A DNA stretch of 8,348 bases, taken from contig DRZV01000032.1 in assembly GCA_011375465.1 (NCBI GenBank), positions 1 to 8,348 of the forward strand, in the 5' to 3' direction. Positions 1 through 6,635 of the stretch are shown piece by piece (within the stretch, counting starts at the first letter, position 1; each line of letters begins with the position of its first letter). Made by a program: the position numbers and the translations under genes. The notes beneath the pieces were generated by a model that did no database searches, had not been told where the DNA came from, and was given only the letters and a program-made list of their open reading frames with translations. Source of the DNA: Neomoorella mulderi. GTDB lineage: Bacteria; Bacillota; DSM-521; Neomoorellales; Neomoorellaceae.

Positions 1-69
1 CGTAATATTCTACTGAAAGGAGGCAAGGATAGGCCTTTGGCCGGGGCAGGAGGTGGCGAGATCCCATGA
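1..69 (+). CDS. C-terminal tail of an unidentified upstream gene (partial)
   Basis: The first frame is open from the window edge to a TGA at 67-69; the other two forward frames hit stops almost at once. The 22 visible residues (RNILLKGGKD..., ending GGGEIP) match no family I can name. The stop overlaps the next start codon as ATGA (66-69), the usual arrangement of translationally coupled operon genes, which is the main reason to believe it is real. It would make the glycosyltransferase operon start upstream of the window. The fragment is too short for a functional call and could be chance. Confidence 0.4.
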   Translation, partial: RNILLKGGKDRPLAGAGGGEIP

Positions 70-1242
70 GGGTGGCTTTTTTACCGATACCTATTGACCC
101 CAGGTTAATGGGGTTACCAGGACCCTGGAGAGGCTGTTGGGCTTTCTGGAAAAGAAGGGGGTCAAATGCTTTGTGGCAGCCCTTGAGCCAGCCGAGACCG
201 GTTTTATAGCCTTTTTAAAGGTTTACTTGGAGAGGGGTGGGGGAGAGGTGGCCGGAGACGCCGGGTGCACCGCTGCTGGGGTTTGCCCGTGCCCTTTTAT
301 CCCCAGATGCGGCTGGGTTTGGCTCACCGCCGGCTGGGGAAGGAACTTTCCGCTTTTGCTCCCCATATAGTGCATTTAGTTACAGAGTATTCCATGGGAT
401 GGACGGGGCTCTGCTGGGCCCGTCGCCGGGGGGTGCCGGTGGCCGCTTCCTTCCACACGGATATACCCGGATATCTATCCTTTTACGGCTTTCCATTTCT
501 GTCTTCCTTAGCCTGGCAGTATATAGCCTGGTTTCACCGGCAGTGTCTGGTGAATTTCTACCCCTGTGAGGTTTATGGTGACATCCTCAAATCCCTGGGG
601 GTCCCCAATCTGGTCCGGTGGGGAAGGGGTGTGGATACCGAGGCTTTTCATCCCCGGCATAGGGATGAGGCCTGGAGGAGGTCCTGGGGCCCGGGCCCCC
701 TTCTTCTGTATGTAGGCCGCCTGGCGCTGGAGAAGGAGCCGCAGGTGGCCATGGCCGCCTTGAAGTTCATCCGGGAGGAATTCCCCCAGGCTAAACTGCT
801 GATGGCGGGAGAAGGCCCTCTGCAGGGAAAGCTGGAGAGGGAAGCACAGGAGGGGGTGGTGCTGTTGGGTTTAGCAAAGGGACGGGATTTGAGCCGGCTT
901 TACGCTTCCTGCGACCTCTTCCTCTTCCCCTCGGTCACGGAGACATATGGCAATGTGATACTGGAGGCCATGGCTTCGGGCCTGCCGGTGGTGGCCCCCT
1001 TAGCTGGGGGGGTCAAAGAAAACCTGATACCCGGCTATAACGGTTGTCCCTGTGAACCCCACTCCCCCAGAGATATGGCCAGGGCTGCCCTGCAGATTTT
1101 GAAGAATACCCAGCTGAAGGAGGCCCTTTCCCGCCAGGCCAGGTCCCATGCGGAAGAGAGGACATGGGAAAAAGCTTTGGGGATAGTCCTGGATACTTAT
1201 ATAAAAATCACGTCTGGAAGCGCTGCCCTCAAGGCCAGTTAG
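66..1242 (+). CDS. GT4-family glycosyltransferase, 5' part frameshifted as read
   Basis: Predicted GT-B fold retaining glycosyltransferase that moves a sugar from a nucleotide-sugar to a lipid or glycan acceptor. The longest intact frame is 265-1242 (325 residues, GTG start) and carries WGRGVDTEAFHP, LLYVGRLALEKEP and the EX7E nucleotide-sugar motif in SVTETYGNVILEA. It resembles the MgtA/SQD2-like group; donor and acceptor cannot be read from sequence. The real start is probably ATG at 66, behind GGAGGTG at 50-56, because the typical N-terminus MRVAFFTDTY.PQVNGVTRT appears if one T is added to the 6-T run at 77-82. A second single-base deficit near 258-260 (GGG) then joins this part to VHRCWGLPVPFYP. 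A TGA at 95-97 also interrupts the corrected frame. It is followed after ten bases by a GT2 gene. Either sequencing error or a decayed 5' end; I favour error. Confidence 0.85.
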
Positions 1243-1252
1243 GGGGGTAAAA

Positions 1253-1942
1253 ATGTATCCCGTGACTGTGGTGTTGCCCACCAAGAACGAGGCCCATAAC
1301 ATTCCCCATTTTTTGAAAAGCCTACCTCCTGAGGTGCCCCTTTTAGTCGTGGACGACAGCTCTGACGGCACCGCCCATATAATAAAAACCTCCAGACCCC
1401 ACAACACCCGGGTGCTCACCTGTAAGGGCAATGTGGCGCAAAAAAGACAGGCGGGCTTGCAGCTGGTTTCCACCTCCTGGGTCCTGCATACCGATGCTGA
1501 CGTGGTATTTCCAAGGGATTATTTCCAGAAAATACTAAATTATTTGCAAAAGGACGGCTTTTATGGGCCCAAGCTCTCCGCCGGCGGTTATGAAGGTTAC
1601 TACCGACTTTTTTCTTTTGGGCAGAGGGTCCTCAGCTCTCTGGGTTTTCCGGCGGCTTCAGGATCCAATCTGGGCTTGCGAAGGGAGGCAGCCCTGGCGG
1701 TAGGGGGATTCAATACCCAGCTCAACTGCAATGAGGATACGGATCTGGTACTGAGGATGGTGAAGGAAGGGGTTTCGCCTGGTGTGGGCTCCTGATCTTC
1801 CGGTATACAACCGGGATCATCGGAGGCTGAAGAGGGGGTCCTCTGGAGGTTTTCCCATATTTTGGCCCGGGGAACCCTGATCTTTTTAAATGCCCATTTT
1901 CCCCTCCCCTCCAGATGGGTCAATTCCAGCTGGGGATATTGA
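1253..1942 (+). CDS. GT2-family glycosyltransferase, two compensating frameshifts as read
   Basis: Predicted GT-A fold glycosyltransferase. The N-terminus YPVTVVLPTKNEAHNIP followed by VVDDSSDGT is the family hallmark, HTDADVVFPRDYF holds the metal-binding DxD-type motif, and NCNEDTDLVLRM carries the ED acidic pair. The uninterrupted frame ends at a TGA at 1793-1795. Dropping one G from GGGG at 1769-1772 restores GFRLVWAPDLPVYNRDHRRL, and adding one G to the 5-G run at 1834-1838 restores VLWRFSHILARGTL and then SSWGY before a TGA at 1940-1942. The reconstructed product is about 229 residues. ATG at 1253 follows a G-rich ribosome site (AGGGGGG) and lies ten bases after the GT4 stop, so the two are probably cotranscribed. 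The substrate is unknown; an envelope glycolipid or polysaccharide role is inferred from the pairing. Confidence 0.85.
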
Positions 1943-1953
1943 CGGTGAAAACT

Positions 1954-2585
1954 ATGGGTACTAGACGCCTGGCGAGGGGATGGTTATCCATACTGGCAGC
2001 CACATTGGAGTATTTCTCCTCATGCCCCACCGGGAGATTTTTAGGGGAGTACCTGCCTCTGGAGGAATGGCGGCAGAAGGGGGGTATCTGGGGATGGCTG
2101 GCGGCCAGGCTTTACCCTTGGGCCTATTCCCCGCCCAAAATCCTTTTGCCCTGGATGGTGCGCCGATTATTATCCCGGTGGGTGCCCGGATACGACCCCC
2201 ATCTGCGCGCCTGGTTGAAAGAAAGCTCCAGCAAAAAGGACTATCCGGTGCGCCAGAAGATAGCGAGGCTTGTAAAAGAGGGAAAACTCCCGGAGGCCTA
2301 CGCCTATTTTTGGAGCACCCGCCGCTCCCCTACCAGCAAGCGCCTGCTCCTGCCCCTGTATGCCCTTTTGGGAGGCAAGCGGAGGCCTTTCTTCAGCACC
2401 CTGGGGGTATTTTTTACAGCGGGCTTCTCCATGCCCTGTGGCAACCCTTGTGGCCCCTCTATGTTCTGCTATTTTGCCGTCATCCCTTAGCCCCTTTTAG
2501 CCTCTTTGGGGGTATATGGCTCGCCTTCACCCTTTTGGGCCTGCCGCTGGCCTTTTACAGGTCAAGGGGTAGAAAAAAGGGGTAA
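1954..2585 (+). CDS. Unrecognised protein with C-terminal membrane segments, one frameshift as read
   Basis: I do not recognise this family. From ATG 1954 (GGTGAAAA just upstream) the frame runs to a TAG at 2488-2490. It gives a Trp- and Arg-rich N-terminal half (WLAARLYPWAYSPPKILLPW), a charged middle (KKDYPVRQKIARLVKEGKLP) and then STLGVFF. At that point a different frame becomes plausible: YSGLLHALWQPLWPLYVLLF followed by WLAFTLLGLPLAFY and a basic tail, which looks like two transmembrane helices. One extra T in the 6-T run at 2412-2417, or an extra G in the preceding 5-G run, joins them into about 210 residues ending with TAA at 2583-2585. It lies directly after the GT2 gene and probably belongs to the same operon, so a membrane-linked glycan role is possible but unproven. 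Its last 31 bases overlap the convergent superoxide dismutase gene. Confidence 0.55.
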
Positions 2586-3184
2586 CAGGCATTACAGGCA
2601 GCCAGGGCTTGCCGGAACCTCCTGTTGACCACACCCCAGTGGATATTTCGGAAGAAGGCTTCGATGTATCCTTTCCGGTCGGTCATGTAGTCGAGAAAAT
2701 AGGCATGCTCATAGACGTCCAGCACCAGGAGGGGGAGGCTACGGGTGATCTCCCCTAGGTTGTGGGCATCCTGCAGGAAATTTCTTATTTTTTCGTCCAG
2801 ATCCAGGGCCATGATGGCCCAACCCCGGGCAGACATGCCCAAGGCGGTAAAGTCCTCCCTCCATTTTTCCCAGGACCCGAAGGAGCGCCCCAAATAGAGG
2901 AGCAGCTCCTGCTCCGGTTCCCCTTCTCCCATAGGGGTCAGATTCTCGAAGTAGAGCTCGTGGAGCTTGATGCCGTTGAGGCTGTAGGTTTCTTCTAGTT
3001 TCAGCTCCCGGTAAGGGCTGTAAGTGGCGTTCGCCTTCGCTCTGTCGGCTGAGAGGAGCAGGGATCTTATCTCGTTGGTCCTCTCCACGTAGCCCAGGTA
3101 TATTTTATAATGTTCTGTTAAAGTTAACTGGGAGATGCCATAGAGGGATTGATATCTAAGAGGTTTGGGATAGAAGTAGGACAT
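2555..3184 (-). CDS. Superoxide dismutase, Fe/Mn family
   Basis: Disproportionates superoxide to oxygen and hydrogen peroxide in the cytoplasm; no signal peptide is seen. The product is 209 residues, a normal length. All four metal ligands are visible: H25 in LTEHYKIY, H75 in IKLHELYFENL, and D156 and H160 in LDVYEHAYFLDY. The ending IHWGVVNRRF also fits the family. The outer-sphere position usually held by Gln in E. coli-type enzymes appears to be His (H141 in QDAHNLG), as in several anaerobe and archaeal lineages, so Fe, Mn or cambialistic use cannot be assigned. I chose ATG at 3184 over an in-frame ATG at 3223 because AAGGGGTGAG lies five bases upstream and the family N-terminus (YFYPKPLRYQSL) starts there. 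It diverges from the HTH gene across a 104-base gap in which I could not resolve a convincing promoter. Confidence 0.94.
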   Translation of the reverse strand: MSYFYPKPLRYQSLYGISQLTLTEHYKIYLGYVERTNEIRSLLLSADRAKANATYSPYRELKLEETYSLNGIKLHELYFENLTPMGEGEPEQELLLYLGRSFGSWEKWREDFTALGMSARGWAIMALDLDEKIRNFLQDAHNLGEITRSLPLLVLDVYEHAYFLDYMTDRKGYIEAFFRNIHWGVVNRRFRQALAACNACYPFFLPLDL

Positions 3185-3288
3185 GGTCTCACCCCTTTTT
3201 AATAGAATATGCCAGCCCATCATAGTTTGGTTATATGGGGGGAAAAAGCAAAGCCTCTATAGAAAAAGATCTGGGGGGTGAAGGATCC

Positions 3289-4152
3289 ATGGATCAATCC
3301 TGTTTCCTCACCACGGTTCAGGTCTGTGAAATGTTGAACCTTACCCCTAGGCAGGTTCAGAGGCTCTCCTCGGAGGGCTATCTGGAGGCCCGAGAGGTGG
3401 CCAATAACCGCTATGGAGAAGTCAAACTTTATGACGTGGAGGAGGTAGAAGCCTTAAAGGAAAGGTTACCCCGCATCTTGAAACAATGGGCTAATAGGGA
3501 TAGATTCTTTTGGGGACGTCAGGAGGAAGGCTGGCAGAGTTACCCCCAGCATTGGCTGAAGTATCAACGGCATAAGGAAAGATTTCTACAATCTTTAGAA
3601 TTTCTTCCGGAACGCCGGGCAGCCCTTTTGAGGGCGGCTTTTTATCTCTATCATTTGAATCACTATGCCAAAGCAGGGGAGGCCTACCTGTATGAATTAA
3701 AGGAGCGGGTTTTGGCCCTATGGGCCCGGGAATTCGGCAGAGAGGATGGTCTGGAGATTTACTTCATCCAGGGCGAGGAGCGCGTGGAACTGTGCTGGCA
3801 ATGCCGGAAAAAGGCGTGGAGCCAGAAGATGAACTACCTGGAATATGCCCGCTCCACCGGAGGATGTCCCCAGTGCAGGAGGCAAAAGGATTATTACAGC
3901 CTCTATGAGTTTATCGTAACCGGAGAGGGTCACCGCTTCTGTTTCCATTCCCCCGCTCCGGTAGCCCGCAGATGGTTTAAGAACAGGGAGGTGCCGTTGA
4001 AGGAGGGCGAGGAAAGGGAAGGAGGGTACTCCTGGGGGCGCCCCATCACCGAGAGGGAAGCCCGGGCAATAAGCCTTCCGGAGGTGGTGGAGGAACTGGA
4101 AGAATTTTTATCTTCGTGGGATTTCAGGGATCACCAGGGGAAAAATTGGTGA
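3289..4152 (+). CDS. MerR-like HTH protein with a Cys4 zinc ribbon, function unknown
   Basis: A 287-residue soluble protein. Residues 5-60 look like a MerR/excisionase winged helix-turn-helix: LTTVQVCEMLNLTPRQVQRL, then a wing (NNRYGEVKLYD) and VEEVEALKERL. The middle is Trp-, Tyr- and Arg-rich. Residues 169-196 hold two CxxC knuckles (CWQC and CPQC, 20 residues apart), a probable zinc ribbon, followed by an acidic Glu-rich C-terminus. ATG 3289 is preferred over an in-frame ATG at 3235 because it follows GGGGGGTGAAGG and opens the HTH directly. Its TGA stop overlaps the GTG start of sfsA (GTGA, 4149-4152), implying translational coupling. The N-terminus suggests DNA binding; the rest matches nothing I can name, and an effector domain sensing a metal or small molecule is speculation. 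Confidence 0.85.
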   Translation: MDQSCFLTTVQVCEMLNLTPRQVQRLSSEGYLEAREVANNRYGEVKLYDVEEVEALKERLPRILKQWANRDRFFWGRQEEGWQSYPQHWLKYQRHKERFLQSLEFLPERRAALLRAAFYLYHLNHYAKAGEAYLYELKERVLALWAREFGREDGLEIYFIQGEERVELCWQCRKKAWSQKMNYLEYARSTGGCPQCRRQKDYYSLYEFIVTGEGHRFCFHSPAPVARRWFKNREVPLKEGEEREGGYSWGRPITEREARAISLPEVVEELEEFLSSWDFRDHQGKNW

Positions 4153-4819
4153 AGCCCTTTTATCCCTTCCCCCCCGGGTTTGGTCGAGGCCTTTTTCATA
4201 AGGAGGCTGAATCGTTTTTCTGCCCAGCTGCTCCAGGGGGAAGAACTCCTCCTGGTCCATGTGCCCAGCTCGGGACGCATGGCAGAACTCTTGGTGAAAG
4301 GGGCCAGGGTGTGGTTCAGCCCCCACGGAGGGGATCGCAAAACCCGGGGGCGTCTGTTGGTGGTCCAGCACGGGGACGTGCTGGTCTGTATAGACAGCAA
4401 CCTGCCCAACAAGCTTACAGCTCTGGCTTTAGAAAGCGAAGCCCTATCCCCTTTTGTCGGCTATAGAAAGATAAAAGGAGAATACGGGCTGGGATCCAGC
4501 CGCTTTGATTTTTACCTGCAGGGGCCCAGGGGGAAGAGGCTGCTTCTGGAGGTGAAATCTGTCACCCTGGTGAAAAGCGGGGTAGGGCTTTTCCCCGACG
4601 CCCCCCACTTCCAGGGGGACCAGACACCTGCAGGAGCTGCGGCAGAGGGTGCTGGAGGGCTGGGAAGGCGCGGTGCTCTTCGTGGTCCAGAGGGAAGACG
4701 CCCACTCCTTTGCTCCCAATGAGGCGCAGGATCCCGCTTTTGCCCAGGCCCTGAGGAAAGCGGCCGAGGCCGGGGTCTACGTGGGAGCGGTGGTTTGCCG
4801 TGTAACCCTCAGGGGGTAA
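4149..4819 (+). CDS. sfsA: SfsA family protein, two single-base frameshifts as read
   Basis: SfsA proteins are conserved, probably nucleic-acid-binding, and have a C-terminal PD-(D/E)xK-like nuclease fold; the E. coli member was named for sugar fermentation stimulation. Family motifs seen are FFIRRLNRF, HVPSSGRMAELLVKGARV, DSNLPNKL, SRFDFYL (Asp near residue 120) and LLEVKSVTLV (ExK near 134-136). The intact frame is only 4180-4722. Removing one C from the 7-C run at 4169-4175 joins the coupled GTG start at 4149 (VKPFYPFPPGLVEAFF). Removing one C from the 6-C run at about 4601-4606 turns the aberrant tail into DAPTSRGTRHLQEL and on to VLFVVQREDAHSFAPN, ending at TAA 4817-4819. The reconstruction is 222 residues, close to the 234 of E. 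coli. Without those corrections the protein lacks its conserved C-terminus. Confidence 0.88.
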
Positions 4820-4864
4820 AAATGGAGGGCTTTTTACCTGTAAAGCTTTGAAAGGGGTGATCCC

Positions 4865-5401
4865 ATGTTGAACCCAGGGGAGGCCGCCCCTGATTTCCGT
4901 CTCCCCGATCAGGAGGGTAAAATCCACGATCTTAAGGACTACCGAGGCAAATGGGTTGTGCTGTATTTCTACCCCAAGGATAATACCTCGGGCTGCACCC
5001 GGGAAGCTCAGGGTTTCAGGGATTTGTACGGGGAATTCGCCAGATTGGGAGCAGCGGTACTGGGGGTGAGCCCGGACTCTATAGCCAGCCATCAGAGGTT
5101 TGCCCAAAAGTTGCAGCTGCCTTTTCCCCTTCTGGCCGATCCCGAGAAGGAAGTGCTCCAGGCCTATGGGGTCTGGCAGGAGAAGAAGGCATACGGGCGT
5201 CGGACCATGGGGGTGGTCCGCACCACCTTCCTGATAGATCCCCAGGGATATATCGAGAAGATATGGCCCAAGGTCAAGGTAGATGGGCATCCTTTGGAAG
5301 TCTTGGAGTATTTGAATAAAGAAGACATGAGGTTTGAGGTTTGTCGCTTCTGCCCAATCCCCTTTTTTGCCGGGTACAGAGCCAAAAGGGCTCCCTGTTA
5401 A
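4865..5401 (+). CDS. bcp: Peroxiredoxin, BCP/PrxQ type, with an atypical cysteine pattern
   Basis: Thiol peroxidase reducing hydrogen peroxide and organic hydroperoxides in the cytoplasm. The thioredoxin-like fold is clear: GEAAPDFRLPDQEG, VVLYFYPKDNTSGCTREAQ with peroxidatic Cys44, then GVSPDS, RTTFLIDPQG and the family's usual ending HPLEVLEYL near residue 150. The resolving Cys that normally lies five residues after the first (GCTxxAC) is Gln49. As read, the protein continues 27 residues beyond the usual end into a tail with C160, C163 and C178, whose last codons enter the terminator. If one A of the AAA at 5318-5320 is an extra base, the protein would instead end LEYLNKKT at a TGA (5328-5330), a normal 155 residues. 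ATG 4865 follows AAAGGGGTGAT. It lies 45 bases after sfsA and is probably cotranscribed. Confidence 0.93.
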   Translation: MLNPGEAAPDFRLPDQEGKIHDLKDYRGKWVVLYFYPKDNTSGCTREAQGFRDLYGEFARLGAAVLGVSPDSIASHQRFAQKLQLPFPLLADPEKEVLQAYGVWQEKKAYGRRTMGVVRTTFLIDPQGYIEKIWPKVKVDGHPLEVLEYLNKEDMRFEVCRFCPIPFFAGYRAKRAPC

Positions 5402-5414
5402 GGGGGCCCTTTTT
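5384..5414. terminator. Bidirectional rho-independent terminator between bcp and nifU
   Basis: A 12-bp stem (5384-5395 with 5402-5413, one T-G wobble at 5392/5405) closes a six-base loop, TGTTAA. The arms are AAAAGGGCTCCC and GGGGGCCCTTTT. T-runs follow the hairpin in both directions, TTTTT on the plus strand and TTTT on the minus strand, so it can end transcripts from both sides. The bcp stop codon (5399-5401) lies mostly in the loop and the nifU stop (5413-5415) at the edge of the stem. Confidence 0.88.
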
Positions 5415-5637
5415 ATACCGCCTGCACCTCTTTCACTTCCGGGACCTCTTTTTTTAATATCTGTTCTATAACACCCTTAAAGGTCATGAGGGCGAAGGGG
5501 CAGTTCCCGCAGGCGCCGGTGAGCCTCACCTTGACCAGGCCCTTATCCTCTTCCACCGACACCAGTTCCACATCTCCCCCATCTTCCTGGAGAACAGGCC
5601 GGATCTTTTCCAGGGTTTCTTCTACCCGTCTTTGCAT
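5413..5637 (-). CDS. NifU C-terminal-domain Fe-S scaffold protein
   Basis: A 74-residue stand-alone NifU C-terminal domain (Nfu type) that binds and passes on Fe-S clusters. The cluster-binding CxxC is C43 and C46 in TGACGNCPFALMT. The rest fits the family end to end: VEETLEKIRPVLQEDGGDVEL at the N-terminus and LKKEVPEVKEV at the C-terminus. Such short forms are common in Clostridia. The ATG at 5637-5635 lies inside the end of the upstream thiolase gene (16-base overlap, same strand), so the two are translationally coupled. Because the neighbouring TtuA-like enzyme is expected to carry a [4Fe-4S] cluster, this protein may supply or repair that cluster; that partnership is inferred from position alone. 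Transcription ends at the shared terminator immediately downstream. Confidence 0.93.
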   Translation of the reverse strand: MQRRVEETLEKIRPVLQEDGGDVELVSVEEDKGLVKVRLTGACGNCPFALMTFKGVIEQILKKEVPEVKEVQAV

Positions 5638-6602
5638 TTTTCCACCTCATCTTCAAAGGATTTGTGCCCATTATAGCATTCCGGCTCTTTTTTGGCCATC
5701 CTCTGGCGGGCTTCCTCTTCTCTCCAAGTGCGGCAGAAGGTGCATATGGGGCTAACCGAAGGGAAGCCGCATACGAGGCAGGACATCATAGGGGGGCGGG
5801 CGGTTTCTTCTCGAAACCTGTGGGCATGACGGGTATAGCCCTCGTAAAAATACCTCTTGATGCCCGGGGATTTTTCTTCCAGCATATCCAGAGCCGCTTT
5901 ATAGCGCTTAAATTTGGCCTCCCGGGCATAGGGGCAGGCCGCCTCCACCGGTTTAATTTCGTGGAGCTGGGCGAAGGCCAGGATCTCCCTTTCGCCCTGC
6001 AGGGCCAGGGGTTTAATCTTGCGGGCAAAACCGGGTTCTGGGGGCAGGTGGGGTAACCCCTTGGACAGGTAGTGAAGATCCCAGCGGAAGAGATTGGCCA
6101 GAAGGGAAGCGGCCATGTCGTCCAGGGTATGGCCGGTGGCTAGGGCATAGGCGCCTATTTTCAGAGCATATTCGTTCATGAGATGCCTTTTGGTCACCCC
6201 GCAGAGGGCGCATGTCTTTTTTTCTCTGAGGGCCAGCTGAGATATGGTCTTATGGAAATGTTCCTTCAGGCTGAAGATCTCCAAAGGGAGGTTTTCCCTG
6301 CTGCAGAATTCTTCCACCGCCCTCCGGGAAGCGGCGGAAAAATCGTTTTCCTCTATGCCCAGATCTATGAAAAATCCCCATACCTGGTAGCCCAAAAGCT
6401 TCAACACCAGAGCTGTAACCAGGGAATCCTTCCCCCCCGACAGGGCCACCGCCACTTTGGCCCCGGGGGGCAACATCCGGTATTTTTTTATGGTGCGTTC
6501 CACCTGTCGGAGGAAAAATTCCTGGAAATGTTGGGGGCAGAAGGCGGTGTTATGGGCTGGCAGTTTGATGAAGGCGGGAGCTTTGCATACCCTGCATTTC
6601 AA
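5622..6602 (-). CDS. ttuA: TtuA-like tRNA 2-thiolation enzyme (PP-loop ATPase, two zinc fingers)
   Basis: Adenylates a tRNA uridine/ribothymidine carbonyl and replaces oxygen with sulfur; Thermus TtuA makes 2-thioribothymidine at position 54, which stabilises tRNA at high temperature. The 326 residues hold, in order: an N-terminal zinc finger (C3, C6, C22, H25), the ATP PP-loop SGGKDS at 55-60, the cluster/catalytic pair C131 and C134 (KTCALCG), TGHTLDD at 156-162, the third cluster Cys C223 (ACPYAR), and a C-terminal zinc finger (C275, C278, C287, C290). Spacing matches the Thermus triad (130, 133, 222) almost exactly. TtcA, the cytidine-32 enzyme, lacks the two fingers, so TtuA or its NCS6 relatives fit better. 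The start is TTG, behind a strong GGAGGAGGG six bases away. No TtuB-like sulfur carrier is in the window. The last 35 or so residues form a charged tail. Confidence 0.9.
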   Translation of the reverse strand: MKCRVCKAPAFIKLPAHNTAFCPQHFQEFFLRQVERTIKKYRMLPPGAKVAVALSGGKDSLVTALVLKLLGYQVWGFFIDLGIEENDFSAASRRAVEEFCSRENLPLEIFSLKEHFHKTISQLALREKKTCALCGVTKRHLMNEYALKIGAYALATGHTLDDMAASLLANLFRWDLHYLSKGLPHLPPEPGFARKIKPLALQGEREILAFAQLHEIKPVEAACPYAREAKFKRYKAALDMLEEKSPGIKRYFYEGYTRHAHRFREETARPPMMSCLVCGFPSVSPICTFCRTWREEEARQRMAKKEPECYNGHKSFEDEVEKCKDG

Positions 6603-6608
6603 GGCGGA

Positions 6609-6617
6609 CCCTCCTCC
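6609..6617 (-). promoter_or_regulatory. Ribosome binding site deciding the TTG start of ttuA
   Basis: On the minus strand GGAGGAGGG lies six bases before TTG at 6602-6600. No ATG or GTG at a suitable distance keeps the N-terminal zinc finger (KCRVCK begins right after the TTG), so this site supports the rare start codon. Confidence 0.8.
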
Positions 6618-6635
6618 GATAAGCTAGCTGGGTCT

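Noticed and set aside
95..97. TGA read as Trp (code variant) or selenocysteine
   Set aside because: TGA clearly acts as a stop at 4150-4152, where it overlaps the sfsA GTG start as GTGA, and at the end of the leading fragment. Neither TGA context belongs to a selenoprotein family, and no selenocysteine insertion hairpin is evident.
237..569. Plus-strand open frame within the GT4 region
   Set aside because: It is out of frame with the conserved GT4 sequence, is Pro/Ser/Gly-rich and lacks any family motif; it is a shadow frame.
1980..2400. Alternative frame starting at ATG 1980 as the N-terminus of the membrane protein
   Set aside because: Its first two thirds are Pro/Gly/Ala-rich with no protein-like pattern; only the part after about 2410 looks real. 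The frame from 1954 looks more natural before that point, so a frameshift join was preferred.
3185..3288. Promoters in the gap between the superoxide dismutase and HTH genes
   Set aside because: AT-rich hexamers such as TATAGA at 3258 and TATTCT on the minus strand exist, but none has a -35 box at acceptable spacing.
66..4820. Programmed frameshifting or phase variation at the homopolymer runs
   Set aside because: The shifts affect unrelated genes in both directions (added and missing bases), at short runs without a common slippery motif or stimulatory structure, so artefact is simpler.
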